Source of the DNA: Rhizobiaceae bacterium
Lineage (GTDB): Bacteria > Pseudomonadota > Alphaproteobacteria > Rhizobiales > Rhizobiaceae
DNA length: 64,000 nucleotides
Assembly: GCA_023953905.1 (NCBI GenBank)
Contig: JAMLJA010000001.1
Span: forward strand, 124,001 to 188,000
Reading direction: 5' to 3'
Part shown: positions 50,321 through 62,200 of the stretch, in pieces
Numbering within the stretch: position 1 is the first letter of the stretch
Layout of the letters: each line of letters starts with the position of its first letter
Notes under the pieces: generated by a model
Seen by the model: only the letters and a program-made list of their open reading frames with translations
Databases searched by the model: none
Told to the model about the DNA's origin: nothing
Position numbers and translations under genes: made by a program

Positions 50321-51307
50321 ATGAACCGCGCCCTGCGGCTTGTTCGCCGGCGGCTCATAACTGCGATTCCCGTGATCGGTCTTGTGATCATCGGCGCATT
50401 CCTGCTTCTGGAAGCCGCGCCCGGTGACGCCGTCGACGCCTATATCCTATCGCTGGGTGGTGCGGACGCGAACATGGTCGCAGAGCTGCGTGCCTCATGG
50501 GGTCTGGACCAGTCCCCGTGGGCAAGACTCTTGGCCTACCTCGCCGCACTCGCGCGTGGTGATCTGGGCTGGTCGGTGAGCTTTTCTCGCCCGATCCTCG
50601 ACATCATCCTTGAGCGACTGCCAAATACATTGCTGCTGATGAGCGCGTCGACGGCATTGTCTTTCATGCTAGGCTCGGCGCTCGGCATCTTTGCAGGCGC
50701 AAGGCCGGGCAGCCTGCGCGATCGCCTGCTTTCCGTCGGCTCGCTGGCCCTCTATGCCATTCCCGGGTTCTGGCTTGCGCTGGTGCTCGTCATCTTCTTT
50801 TCGATCAATCTGCGCTGGCTGCCACTTTCGGGAATAGAGACAATTGCCTCCGGCAAGCATGGCTTTGATCGCGCGCTCGACATTGGCCGCCATCTCGTCC
50901 TGCCGGTGGCATCACTCGGCATCATCTATCTCGCGCTCTATCTGCGCATGATGCGCGCCGGAATGGCGGAGGTCTGGCGGCAGGATTTCATTCGCGCTGC
51001 GCAGGCCAAAGGGTTGTCGCGGCAGCGTATCGTCCTGCGTCATGTGGCGCGCAACGCCCTGCTGCCTGTCGTCACAATGCTGGGCTTGCAGTCTGCGGCA
51101 ATGCTGGGCGGCAGCGTCGTGATCGAAAGTGTCTTCGCTGTCCCCGGTCTCGGGCGTCTGGCATCGGAAGCCGTCGCCTCACGCGACACGCCGCTGCTGC
51201 TGGGCATAGTGCTGGTCAGTGCACTTGTGGTCATCGCCATCAATCTGATGGTCGACATCGCCTACGCCCTGCTTGATCCGCGCGTCGGCGCGGCGGAGGC
51301 AAGCTGA
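50321..51307 (+). CDS. ABC transporter permease, DppB type
   Basis: The 328-residue permease has six spans, the DppB-type N-terminal helix and the cytoplasmic EAA loop with RAAQAKGLSRQRIVLRHVARNALLP. GAGG lies seven bases before ATG 50321. Its stop overlaps the next start in a TGATG junction. Confidence 0.93.
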   Translation: MNRALRLVRRRLITAIPVIGLVIIGAFLLLEAAPGDAVDAYILSLGGADANMVAELRASWGLDQSPWARLLAYLAALARGDLGWSVSFSRPILDIILERLPNTLLLMSASTALSFMLGSALGIFAGARPGSLRDRLLSVGSLALYAIPGFWLALVLVIFFSINLRWLPLSGIETIASGKHGFDRALDIGRHLVLPVASLGIIYLALYLRMMRAGMAEVWRQDFIRAAQAKGLSRQRIVLRHVARNALLPVVTMLGLQSAAMLGGSVVIESVFAVPGLGRLASEAVASRDTPLLLGIVLVSALVVIAINLMVDIAYALLDPRVGAAEAS

Positions 51308-52134
51308 TGCCGGTCCTAAGACGGTTTCTTGGAACAGCAGAGGGCATAGCGGGGGGCGCAATCCTGCTCGCCATCGCAATCACCGCCGTGCTGGCATCCG
51401 TCCTCTTCCCCGGCGATCCTTTGGCAATTGTCGCAGAGCCCATGCTGCAGCCGTTTCAGCACCAGGACGCGATTCTCGGCACCGACCGCCTGGGACGCGA
51501 CGTGCTGGCCGAACTCGTGCACGGCGCCCGAACGTCGCTGCTCGTCGGTCTTGCTGCAGCTTTCGCCGCCATCGCGGTCGGCGCCACTGTCGGCACGATA
51601 GCGGGCTTCGCCGGAGGCTTGGTCGACGAAGCTCTGATGCGTGTGACAGAAGCCTTCCAGACGGTTCCTGGCTTTCTTCTGGCTCTTGCCCTCGTCAGCG
51701 TCGTCGGCCCTTCCCTGCCTGTCGTGGTCACTGCAATCGCGGCTTCGGCATGGACCCAACCGGCACGTATTGCGCGCGCGGAGGTTCTCTCTATCCGGGA
51801 GCGCGATTATGTCGCCAGCGCCCGCGCGATTGGCATGCACCCCGCAGAGATCGCATTCCGTGAAGTGCTCCCAAACGCGTTGCCCCCTGTCCTGACGCTG
51901 GCGTCCGTCATCGTGGCGAATGCCATTCTCATCGAGGCCGCACTCTCATTCCTGGGACTGGGTGACCCCAATATCGTGACCTGGGGCGGCATGATCGCCG
52001 AGGGTCGCGTCGTGCTGCGCGGTGCGCCCTATCTTTCCATTTTTCCCGGACTGGCGCTGGTGGCAACGGTGCTTGGCGTTTACCTGACAGGTGAAGGCGT
52101 CGTGGAAGCGTTGGCCTCGGGAAGAAGCCGGTGA
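51307..52134 (+). CDS. ABC transporter permease, DppC type
   Basis: The 275-residue permease has the DppC pattern: an early hydrophobic span, the GTDRLGRDVLAELVHGAR block after it, and the SARAIGMHPAEIAFREVLPNALPP coupling loop. It forms the channel with the DppB-type gene before it. The stop overlaps the ATPase start by a few bases (GTGATG). Confidence 0.93.
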   Translation: MPVLRRFLGTAEGIAGGAILLAIAITAVLASVLFPGDPLAIVAEPMLQPFQHQDAILGTDRLGRDVLAELVHGARTSLLVGLAAAFAAIAVGATVGTIAGFAGGLVDEALMRVTEAFQTVPGFLLALALVSVVGPSLPVVVTAIAASAWTQPARIARAEVLSIRERDYVASARAIGMHPAEIAFREVLPNALPPVLTLASVIVANAILIEAALSFLGLGDPNIVTWGGMIAEGRVVLRGAPYLSIFPGLALVATVLGVYLTGEGVVEALASGRSR

Positions 52135-52889
52135 TGGACCTGCTCAGGCTCGGCAACCTCTCGGTGACATATGCGCGAGCGCAACAGCCGGCACTCAGCG
52201 ATATCAGCCTCGATGTGGCTTCAGGCACACGGATAGGCATCATCGGAGAAAGTGGATCGGGAAAAAGCACGCTCGCTCAAGCCGTGGCGGGAATTTTGCC
52301 GCGCAGCGCGCATGTGAGCGGCAAGATCGAGTGGCCGGGTCTGACATCACCGCCCGTGAGCGGACGCGACGTCGGGATGGTCTTTCAGGACCCGTCCACG
52401 AGCCTGGACCCGGTCATGGCGGTCGGCGCGCAAATTGCGGAAGTGGCCTATACGCATCTCGGCCTGACCTGGCGGCAGGCACATGCCCGTTCAGTCGAAC
52501 TGATTGGCAAGATGCAACTGCCGAACCCCGAACAATTGGCAGGCGCCTATCCGCACCAACTCTCCGGCGGCCAAAGGCAGCGCATCGCAATTGCGGCTGC
52601 CATTGCCGCGGAACCGAAACTCCTTATCGCCGATGAAGCCACGAGCGCATTGGACACGATCGTCCAGGCCGATATCGTGAAGCTTCTTGACGGACTTGTG
52701 CGCAACAGTGGAATGACGCTGATTTTCATCAGCCATGACATTGCGCTTGCTTCACAACTCGTTGACCGGATCGCCGTGTTTCTCAATGCGACTCTTGTTG
52801 AGGTTGGTGACACCGACGCCATCTTGCGCAAACCGAAGACACGATACACGCGCACATTGATAGAAGCGCATCTCGGAATCGAAGCGTGA
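52131..52889 (+). CDS. ABC transporter ATP-binding protein, DppD type
   Basis: The 252-residue ATPase has Walker A GESGSGKST, signature LSGGQRQR, Walker B LLIADEATSALD and switch His in FISHDIA. It is shorter than the usual 320-330-residue DppD, lacking the C-terminal Cys cluster region. GTG 52131 or ATG 52134 starts it. It overlaps its partner by four bases. Confidence 0.92.
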   Translation: MMDLLRLGNLSVTYARAQQPALSDISLDVASGTRIGIIGESGSGKSTLAQAVAGILPRSAHVSGKIEWPGLTSPPVSGRDVGMVFQDPSTSLDPVMAVGAQIAEVAYTHLGLTWRQAHARSVELIGKMQLPNPEQLAGAYPHQLSGGQRQRIAIAAAIAAEPKLLIADEATSALDTIVQADIVKLLDGLVRNSGMTLIFISHDIALASQLVDRIAVFLNATLVEVGDTDAILRKPKTRYTRTLIEAHLGIEA

Positions 52890-53677
52890 CACAGCCCTTG
52901 CTCGAAGTCAGGGGTCTCGGGAAGCGTTTTCGGCGCGCGGGATCGACCGTGACGGCTCTCGACGGAATAAATCTGCAGTTGTACCCCGGCGAAACGCTTG
53001 CGCTCGTGGGCGGCTCTGGCAGCGGTAAATCCACCCTTGCACGCACCATCCTGCGGCTGATCGAGCCTGACGCGGGAGAAATCCGGTTTGAGGGCGAGGA
53101 CCTCCTTGCCAAGAGAGGCCGGGACTTGCGTGCCATGCGGTCGAGACTGCAGATGGTATTTCAGGACCCTCACGCGGCCTTCAATCCTCGAGCGACGGTG
53201 GCACGAGCCATTGAGGACCCACTTCGCATCCACGACGTCGTTCCCGCGCGTGACCGACCGCGACGGATCGCGGAGCTGTTGGAGCGCGTCGGACTGTCAA
53301 GCGAACTTGCGACACGCAACGTCCACGACATATCGGGCGGTCAGCGCCAACGCGTCGCGATAGCGCGTGCCATCGCCACACATCCCAGGCTCATCGTGCT
53401 TGATGAAGCGGTGTCCGCACTCGACGTGTCTGTTCGAGCAAAGGTTCTGGATCTGCTGGTCACGCTTCAGGAGCAGGAGGGCATAGCCTATCTGTTCGTG
53501 TCGCATGATCTCGGCGTGGTGAAGAAGATTGCCGACCGTGTGGCAGTGCTGGACCATGGACGGATCGTCGAGAGCGCCACTGCCGATGACCTGATCAGAA
53601 ATCCGCAATCGGACGCCGCAAAGGCCTTGGTCGCGGCGACTCCACGATTGAAATACAGTCCCGAACGCGAGGTTTAG
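52886..53677 (+). CDS. ABC transporter ATP-binding protein, DppF type
   Basis: The 263-residue ATPase has Walker A GGSGSGKST, signature ISGGQRQR, Walker B LIVLDEAVSALD and switch His in FVSHDLG. Like the previous gene it is a short form without the usual C-terminal extension. GTG 52886 overlaps the previous stop. It is followed four bases later by the ATC-hydrolase-family gene, clearly in the same operon. Confidence 0.92.
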   Translation: MTQPLLEVRGLGKRFRRAGSTVTALDGINLQLYPGETLALVGGSGSGKSTLARTILRLIEPDAGEIRFEGEDLLAKRGRDLRAMRSRLQMVFQDPHAAFNPRATVARAIEDPLRIHDVVPARDRPRRIAELLERVGLSSELATRNVHDISGGQRQRVAIARAIATHPRLIVLDEAVSALDVSVRAKVLDLLVTLQEQEGIAYLFVSHDLGVVKKIADRVAVLDHGRIVESATADDLIRNPQSDAAKALVAATPRLKYSPEREV

Positions 53678-53681
53678 ATTT

Positions 53682-54179
53682 ATGAGCGAAGCAGACGACC
53701 GCACCCAGAAGCTTGCGCGCGAACTTGATGCCGCATTTCAGAACCGGGCCGATCTCTATCGTCTCTTCTACGAGGAACTAGAGGCGGCTTACGGTCCGGA
53801 TGAGGCAGAAGCCATTATGGTCCGCGCCGTCGAGAAGCGGGGACAGGAGGTGGCGAAGGCCGCATTCGCGAAATTCGGACCTGCTGACGCGCGAGAGATC
53901 GGCGAAGCGTTTCTCTCCGTTAGCCCCGATGGCGGTCGCATGTATCCTACAAACGTGGAGCGTCGCGACGACGGCATCAGCTTCTACGTCAAACGCTGTC
54001 CGCTAAAGGACGCGTGGGTCGCTGCCGGCGTCGACGGTGCCAGACTGGCGACCCTGTGCCGGATTGCCGGCGCCTTCGATCGCGGATTATTCGAGGCGAC
54101 CGGCATCCGCTTTGAAAATGCAACATGGACGCCGGGACACGGCACCGGCTGTTGCCACATTCATCTCTCTAACGGTTGA
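53682..54179 (+). CDS. L-2-amino-thiazoline-4-carboxylate (ATC) hydrolase family protein
   Basis: The 165-residue protein matches the ATC hydrolase family in its helical N-terminal half and in a C-terminal stretch with VKRCPLKDAW, LCRIAGAFDRGLFEATG and GHGTGCCHIHL. The known member opens a thiazoline ring to make S-carbamoyl-cysteine on the way to L-cysteine; many relatives have unknown substrates. The catalytic Cys is likely in the GCCH region. It ends the importer operon, so the imported compound may be a ring such as a thiazoline, hydantoin or cyclic peptide. Confidence 0.7.
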   Translation: MSEADDRTQKLARELDAAFQNRADLYRLFYEELEAAYGPDEAEAIMVRAVEKRGQEVAKAAFAKFGPADAREIGEAFLSVSPDGGRMYPTNVERRDDGISFYVKRCPLKDAWVAAGVDGARLATLCRIAGAFDRGLFEATGIRFENATWTPGHGTGCCHIHLSNG

Positions 54180-54211
54180 GACACGGTCAAGCAGCACGGC
54201 AACCTCGCCAA

Positions 54212-55987
54212 TCAGGCTGCCTCACTGGTCAGCGCAATGCGCGCGAGCTTGCGAACATCTTCGTCGCTCAACAGGCCGCCAGCCCGCAGCAACCCGGCGA
54301 ACCGGCCGTTATTTTCTGCGAGTTCCTGGAAGCCGCCCATCTCCACGATCCTGCCCTGGTCGAGGAAGATCACGAGATCGGCGTCACGGACCGTCGTCAG
54401 CCTGTGCGCAATGACAAAAGTGGTGCGGCCGTCTCGAAGCTGGTCGATGGCCTCCTTGACGCGTCCTTCCGTCTCGACGTCGAGCGCACTTGTTGCCTCA
54501 TCCAGCACGAGGATGGGTGCATCCTTGAGCACCGCCCGGGCGATGGCGACGCGCTGACGCTCGCCGCCCGACAACCGGCTGCCACGTTCGCCGACAAGCG
54601 TGTCGTAGCCTTCGCTCTTGCAGAGAATGAAGTCCTGCGCGGCAGCCGCGCATGCTGCCTCGTGAACATCCTCATAGCTCGCGCCCGAACGTCCAATACG
54701 GATATTCTCTTCGATCGTACGGTTGAACAGGCCCGCATCCTGGAACACCGTCGCGATCGAATGTCGAAGCGACCGGCGCGTGCAGACGCGTGTATCGATC
54801 CCATCAATGAGAATGCGACCCTCATGAGGATCGTAGACCCTCTGCAAGAGATTGATGAGCGTGGTCTTGCCCGCTCCCGTCGGACCGACAATCGCGATTG
54901 TCTTGCCTGCCGGCACCTCGAAAGAGACGTTCTCCACGCCCTGCCCGGACCTGCCAAACGAAAAGCTCACATTCTCGAAGCGGACATTGCCTTCCACCTG
55001 CTGCAGGTCCACCAAACCTTCCGGCTCGATGGTTTCGGAAGAAGCGTCCTCGAGCCTGTAGAAATCTTCGAGCTTCGCACGCGCCTCGAAGATCTGATTG
55101 ACGAACGCACTGACCTGATCAAGGCGGCTGATCATCAGCGATGCAAATCCCGTAAAGGCGATGATGTCGCCAATCCGCAGATGTCCCTGAGTGACGAGGT
55201 ATGAGCCGATCAGCAGAACAACGATCATGGAAATCGTCGAGGCAAGACGATGCATGGCATTTGCCAGCGCCCACCAATCCAGAACCGGAAACTGGGCGTC
55301 CAAAAGGTCGCTCGCATATTGCTTCAAGGCCATGGTCTCGTGTGCGATACGGTTATAACTTTGCAGCACGGAGACGTTGCTGACGCTGTCGCTGACATGC
55401 GCGAAAACCCGATGATAGTGCTGCTCGACGCGAGCTTGCCCCTCCTTGGTCTTCTTCATGACCAGACGGCTGATGAAAAAGTACGCACCAGCCAAGGTGA
55501 AAAGCACCATCGACATACGCAGATCGAGCGTCAGCGCCGTAGGTATCAATAAAAGCAGCGCGACGGCGGTGGATAGGTGCTGTCGCATGAATTCGAGCCA
55601 TAGCCCGAAAAGCGTCTCCACGGCGCGCAGCAGGGTGTGCAGCGAATATGACGTGCCCCGCTCCTGATGCCAGGCAAGCGGCATTGTGATCACGCGCTCG
55701 AATGACTGGGTTAGAACGGTTGTGCGACGGAAATGGGCAAGACGATCCGCGCCACGTGCGACCAGCACAAAAGCAATAATATTGAAAACACCAAGTGCCG
55801 CCCAGATTGCGAGGCTCGGCAATACATCGTTCTTGTCAGAGATCGCATCGATGATGTGCCCGAAAAGCACGGGCTCCGCGATTGTAACCATGGCCAGAGC
55901 CACGTTTGCCCCGCAAATGGTGAGGACTTTGCTCTTTTCTACAGCAAGATAACCAATTGCTCTGAAATATATTTCCAGCAATGACAC
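54212..55987 (-). CDS. ndvA: Cyclic beta-1,2-glucan ABC exporter
   Basis: The 591-residue protein joins a membrane domain with six spans (about 1-310) and an ABC domain (about 330-570) with Walker A GPTGAGKTT, signature LSGGERQR and Walker B ILVLDEATSALD. Length, the LEIYFRAIGYLA start and the fused half-transporter form match ChvA/NdvA, which exports cyclic beta-1,2-glucan to the periplasm. It lies downstream of ndvB on the same strand, 237 bases apart. Generic MsbA-type exporters are less likely given that neighbour. The gene converges on the ATC-hydrolase gene with 32 bases between. Confidence 0.93.
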   Translation of the reverse strand: MSLLEIYFRAIGYLAVEKSKVLTICGANVALAMVTIAEPVLFGHIIDAISDKNDVLPSLAIWAALGVFNIIAFVLVARGADRLAHFRRTTVLTQSFERVITMPLAWHQERGTSYSLHTLLRAVETLFGLWLEFMRQHLSTAVALLLLIPTALTLDLRMSMVLFTLAGAYFFISRLVMKKTKEGQARVEQHYHRVFAHVSDSVSNVSVLQSYNRIAHETMALKQYASDLLDAQFPVLDWWALANAMHRLASTISMIVVLLIGSYLVTQGHLRIGDIIAFTGFASLMISRLDQVSAFVNQIFEARAKLEDFYRLEDASSETIEPEGLVDLQQVEGNVRFENVSFSFGRSGQGVENVSFEVPAGKTIAIVGPTGAGKTTLINLLQRVYDPHEGRILIDGIDTRVCTRRSLRHSIATVFQDAGLFNRTIEENIRIGRSGASYEDVHEAACAAAAQDFILCKSEGYDTLVGERGSRLSGGERQRVAIARAVLKDAPILVLDEATSALDVETEGRVKEAIDQLRDGRTTFVIAHRLTTVRDADLVIFLDQGRIVEMGGFQELAENNGRFAGLLRAGGLLSDEDVRKLARIALTSEAA

Positions 55988-56224
55988 GCAAATACCTCAT
56001 CGCGATGGATTGTGCAGCGCAATATGCACACGCATACGACCTCCCCAATGGCAACACAATGTGTCCCGGCCACGTCCGTTCCTCTTTGCGAGAGAAACTT
56101 TCGCAACAGGCCGTAAAATCCCGTGATCTAGTAAAACACTGACATTAAAGGAAAAATGGCAGGCATTTGGCGAAATTGTGGCAGCGGCCGCGGCGTTTCG
56201 TGAATCCGTAGCCGCCGGCGCGCG

Positions 56225-59200
56225 TCACACTCGGACGAGCACCTCGACCTCCCCCTCAGTGACGAGGTTAAAACTGCGCGCTTGGCCCGGCTCGCCATCC
56301 ACCTCGATCGGAGCCTGATCCTTTGATCCGCGTTCCACAGCAATGTGATAGATCGCGCCGTCGAGCTTCAACTTCATCGAAAAACCAGGCCAATCTGATG
56401 GCAGCGCGGGCTCCACAAACATCCGCTCGTTCTCCCGGCGAAGGCCGAGAATGGCTTCAACTGCGGCCCGATAGAGCCACCCTGCAGACCCTGTGTACCA
56501 GGTCCACCCGCCGCGGCCGCCCTTGTCGCCGGAATACACATCTGCGGCGACGACATATGGCTCAACCCGATAGTGTTCTGCGCTCTCGCGATCCAGCGCA
56601 TGATTGACGGGGTTGAGCATGTTGAATACGCGCAATGCAGCGTCGGCGCGTCCGGCCGAAGCAAGCGCAACCACCAGCCAGGTCGCAGCATGGGTGTATT
56701 GCCCGCCATTCTCGCGGACGCCGGGGGGATAACTCTTGATGTAGCCTGGTTCCTTCTCCGTTTGAGAGAATGCGGGCGTGAAGAGCTTTGCGATGCGAAG
56801 CTCTGGATCGACCAGCAGACGTTCGACCGAATCCAGAGCCTGCGCTGAACGTTCCGGATCGCCGTGACCAGATAAGACGCTCCATGACTGGGGAAGCTGG
56901 TCGATCTGGCATTCCTGTGATGTCTTGGAGCCAAGCAAGGAGCCGTCATCATAGGTACCGCGAATATACCACTCGCCGTCCCACGCCTTCTGCTCGATGG
57001 CGGTTTTCAGATCCTCGACATGCTTTGCGTACGCCTGCGCGCGATCGGTATCCCCGCGCTCTTCGAGTAGCGGAAGGAAGTCGGTAAGTGTCTTGGCAAG
57101 GAACCATCCGAGCCATGTGCTCTCTCCCCTGCCCGCTTCGCCGACTCGGTTCATCCCATCGTTCCAGTCACCGCCGAGAATGAGTGGAATGCCATCCTCG
57201 CCGGTGCGCTTTATCGCAAGGTCCAACGCCCGGACAGCGTGATCGAACAGGGAGACCGTGTCGCTCGTGACGGTCGGCGTGTAGAAGGCATCATGCTGAC
57301 CTTCAGCCAGTGCATCACCGGTAATGAACGGCAACTGCTCGTCTAATATCGCCTTGTCACCGGTGACTGACACATAGTGCGCCACCGCGTAACCCAGCCA
57401 CACGACGTCGTCAGAGATCATCGTTCTGACGCCCGCGCCGCTGGTCGGCAGCCACCAATGCTGGACATCGCCCTCGGGAAACTGGCGGCGCGCGGCATTG
57501 AGAATCTGTTCGCGGGCAAGCGATGGATCATGGAGCATGAACGCCATGGTGTCCTGAAGCTGGTCGCGGAAGCCGAAGGCGCCGCTCGCCTGATAGAAGG
57601 CAGAGCGAGCGCGGATGCGACACGCGATGGCCTGATAAGGCAGCCATGCGTTGACGATCGCATTGAATGCCGCGTCAGGTGTGTGCACCTGCAATGTGCC
57701 CAGAAAATCCGACCAGTGGCGCTCATTGTCCGACAGCCGCTCATCGAAGTCTCGGGCACCGTGTTCCTTGGCAAGCGTGGCCGCTTCTTCCTGGCTGCCC
57801 GCATCGCCGAGCATCCAGATCAGGTCGATCGTCTCGCCCGGTGCGAGCGTAACGTCCCTCGCCATTGCCGAACATGGATCATGGCCCGCCTCCACGAGAC
57901 CCGAGAGGCTGTTGCCGGCGAGCACCGCCTCTGGCGACTGAACCGAACCATGATGCCCGATGAACTCGCGCCGGCTCGCCGTCGCAGATTGCACAGGCGT
58001 GTCGCTTGCCAGAAACGCGACGCGATCAGAATAATCGAGGCTGTAGGCGTTGCGCGCTGTCATCACGCCTGCCGCCTCGTCGTAGACAGGCAGGATGAAG
58101 GGTGCTGAACGATCACGATTGCTGCCCATCACCCATTCGACATAGGCATAGACGCGCAACCGGCTTTCCTGGGTGCGCCGATTGCGAATGCGCAATCGCG
58201 TCAGCTTTACAGGATCGTTAGGATCAACGAGTTGGGTTGCTGTTACCTCCAGCCCGCCTCTTTTTACCGAGAAACTGCTGAAACCCTGCCCATGCCGTGT
58301 CTCATAGACGAGCGAGGGGTCGCGAAGCACAGTGGAATAGGGCGAGAAGGCAAGTCCCGTCGCCATGTCGCATATATAAAGTGCTTCGCCGGTTCGATTG
58401 ATGACCGGATCATTGGACCAGGGCGTCAACTGGAAATCCCGGCTGTTGCGGCTCCAGCTGAAGGATGCGCCTCCTGCCGAGCTGTGAAAGCCGAAATTCC
58501 GGTTCGCAATGACGTTGATCCACGGCTGTGGTGTCACTTCGTCTCCGGACAGCCGCACGACATAGTCCCGCCCGTCGCGGTCAAACCCACCGATCCCGTT
58601 CCAGAACATCAGCTGATCGCCGGATGCGGCGAGTGTTCTGGCTCTGCCACCGCTGCGCGCGGGAAGGTTGTCGGTGCTCGCGTCAGCGTTCGGCTTTCCT
58701 CGCGCGTCGATCTCTGCAGCTTCAGCCCGCTCTATCTGATCGAAGATCGTGCCGTTGCGCGTGTGGAGAACGATACGCGCGGCCGCCAGCAACGTTCGAT
58801 ACGAATCTTCTTCCATGAGGTCGCGCCGGACCGCAAAAATGTGCTGGCGCGGTCCCTGTTCACCGCCGCGTGCGCGACCGTTCTCGCAGAGAAACTCGAT
58901 CGCCTGCTGAAGGTCCTGGACATAGGAAGACGCCTGTTCGTTGACGATCACCAGATCCGCAACGATGCCACGCGCCCGCATGTATTCCTGCACGCGAAGG
59001 GCGGAGGCGACAATCTCTATGTCCGCAACATCTCCGATACGTAGCGCGAAAATCGGATAGTCGCCCGAAATCGCCATCGGCCACAGCGTCGATTGCTTGC
59101 CGAGACCCGACGAGATTGCGTCGGGCGCAAGCCTCGTCCACGGCTCCGGATAAAGCAGATAGCGCGCGAGCTTCTGGACGTTCGCAGCATCCGAAAGGCT

Positions 59201-62200
59201 GAGACCGACATGACGCGTCTGGACCTGAGACCTCGTCCAGGCAAGCGTCACCTGCCGCTGAAAGCTCTCCAGATGGTCCAAACTATGAATAGCAGTCTCG
59301 ACTTCAGCACGATCAGCCCCAACGACAGTCCAGAACGTCACGGAGACCTTCTTGCCGGAAGGCACTCGCATGCGGCATCGAAGCGCCGCAATCGGATCGA
59401 GCGTGAACCCCTGCCCGCCACCAAGCTTTGCATCGTTCTCGAAAACGACTGGATTGGCGAGTGTGCGTCCGCGTCCGAGGAAGGCGCGGCGATCGGTTTC
59501 CGCTTCTGTCTCACGGGAAAAACCTGTGCTGGCTGTCACGAAATGGCAAAACGCCAAGGTGGTTTCGCCTGACTGGCGCACCCTGCGCTCGGCAAAGATG
59601 GCATTTCGAGTGCTGTCGATCTCCGTCTTCACAAACATTTTCGAGAAAACGGGATGTGCGTTGTCGCCGGCTTCCGGCGCAATAACGATCTCCGAATATG
59701 ATGTCAGATCGATGTACCGGTCGACCGGCCCCGTATTCACAAGAGTGACGCGGCGCCCTTCGCCATTGGCTTCGGCAGCGACGATTACCTCGACCTCGGA
59801 GCGCAGCTCACCCACGACTTTCTGGAAACTTGCCTTGTCGTCCGTAAAAATGGTTTGCGCGGTCTCGCCGGGCGCTCTTTTTGGCTGCGACGTTGCTGAC
59901 CACCAGTCGCCCGTCGCCACGTCGGTGAGGAAAATATAACTTCCGAAGCGATCCTCGGTCGGATCAGGGTGCCAGCGCGTGACGGCGAAATCGCCGAAGC
60001 GGCTGTATCCCGAACCAGTCGCCGTCACCATCACCGAATATCGCCCATTCGACAGAACGTTAGTCGCGCGAAGTTCACGATGCGGGGCGAGGATGAGCCG
60101 CGTGTCGAAATTCTCCTCCAGCACCCTGAGATCCGAGCGCTCGTCGGCCTCGGTGCGAATTGTCGTAGACGGCACGTCGCGCGGCGCCTTTTCCTGAAGC
60201 AGCAACTCGGCGGCTTCAATTACCGGATCGGCATGGAACCGGTCGCGCATCCGGCCCTCAAAGACAGCATTTGCGATGGCAACGATCGACATCCCGGTGT
60301 GATGGGCCATGTAGTTGTAGACGACGGCATGATCGCGGCCCTCGGGCACACGCTGCGGCGTGAAGTCGACCGCATCATAATAGCCGTATTTGCCAAGCGC
60401 TCCCAAACCGCGCAGACGCTCAAGATTGGCGACAGCCGCGTCGGGCCGGTACTGGGCCGCAAGGGCCGTCGCATAGGGTGCAATCACCGTGTTCTGTGCC
60501 AGGCCCCGCTTGAGACCCAGGCCGGGAACACCGAAATTGGTGTACTGATAGTTCATCTCCCGGTCGCGGGCATTATAGGCAGATTCCGAGATTCCCCATG
60601 GGATGTTCTTGGACTTGCCGTACTGGATCTGGCGCCGAACGATCAGCTGGTTAGTCTGGTTGAGAATGCCTCCGTTCGGCTCCTTCATGACCAATGGCGG
60701 CATAAGATACTCGAACATCGAGCCCGACCACGACATCAGTGCGCCACTGAAGCCGATTTCCGCAATCGGTCTGCCGAGGCGGAACCAGTGTTCGGTCGCG
60801 ATATCGCCTTTCGCGATCGCAAACAGGCTCGTCAGGCGGGCCTCCGACGCCAGCAGATCATAGCAGGCCTCGTCGAGTTGCCTGTCCTGCGGTCGGTACC
60901 CGATCGAGATCAGGTTGCGGTCGCGGCGCAGCAGGAACCCGAACTCCATCTCGAAGGCAAATTTCCGTGCCCTGTCGCGGACATTGATCAGCCGCAGCCG
61001 CATGGCCTCAAGGCCTCGTTCATCCGCATGTGAATCGCTGACATGCGCCTCGCAGGTTGCCACCAGCTTGCCGGCCCAATCAGAGAGAATTTCACTCGCC
61101 TCCGAGCGGGTTTCGCTATGGATGCCCGCTGCCAGCTTGCGAATGTCGCCGACCAGCACAGCGAGATTGAGAGTCCGGATAGCCGCCGTCTCCGGCTCGC
61201 TCTTTATCGTGTTGACGGCGCGCCTCATGCCGACGATGCGATCAGCCAGCCGCTGCCTCAATGGCCGCAATTGACGACGATCGTCCGGCAAGGCTGCCAA
61301 TGTCTCACTCAGAATATCCAGCGTATCGAGAATACCGTCGAAATCACCCTGCACATGCACGGCCGGTGCCATCGACCACTCGTTGCACGCCGAAGCGACT
61401 GCGAGCAGATGACCAGCAAGATTCCCGCTATCGACAGCGGAGACATAAAGCGGGTGAAGCGGACGGAGCGTCGTCGTCTCATACCAATTGTAGAGATGGC
61501 CGCGATACCGCTCCATGCGTTCGATCGTGGAGAGTGTCAGTTCCAGACGCTCGACCACATTGGCAAAGCCGATCCAACCGAAATCGCGTGCCGAAACGAC
61601 TGACAGAAGATAGACGCCCACATTGGTTGGCGATGTCCGATGCGCCACCAGCGGCTCCGGCGTTTCCTGAAAGTTATCCGGCGGGAGGTGGTTGTCTTCA
61701 GCGGTTACGAACGTCTCGTAGAACGACCATGTTCGGCGCGCGATGGCGCGAAGCGCGGAACGGTCTTTGTCACCAACGACAAGCCGATCCTCTGTCTCTG
61801 CGGATCGGCTGACCAGCCATGCAAACGCCGGCGACAAACCCCAGAATGCAGAAAAGATCAGCCCGACAAAGGCGCCCGACGATCCGGCGAGCGTCGGGGC
61901 GGCAAGTCCCAGAATAGCAATCAGAACGGCTCCCGCCATCATCTGATAATAGCCGGCGGGCGAATGCGCACCTGACCTTTGAGCCTGCGATGCCGTTCGC
62001 CACTCGAGCAGATTCTTGCGGCTGACAAGCACCCGGTAAAGCGTCCTGAGGATGGCATCCCCCATCATCCAGGCCGAATGGGCCATGAGAACGATGCGCA
62101 TTGCCACCATTGCCGAGCCGAATGCGATATCGCGGCCGACCGAGATGAAGTGTCCGTGGAGCGTGACATCGGCCTTGTCCGGCCAAAGCGAGCCGATGAT

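Noticed and set aside
54212..55987. Generic MsbA-like lipid exporter for the ABC fusion protein
   Set aside because: The adjacent cyclic glucan synthase and the family-specific length and N terminus make NdvA/ChvA far more likely.
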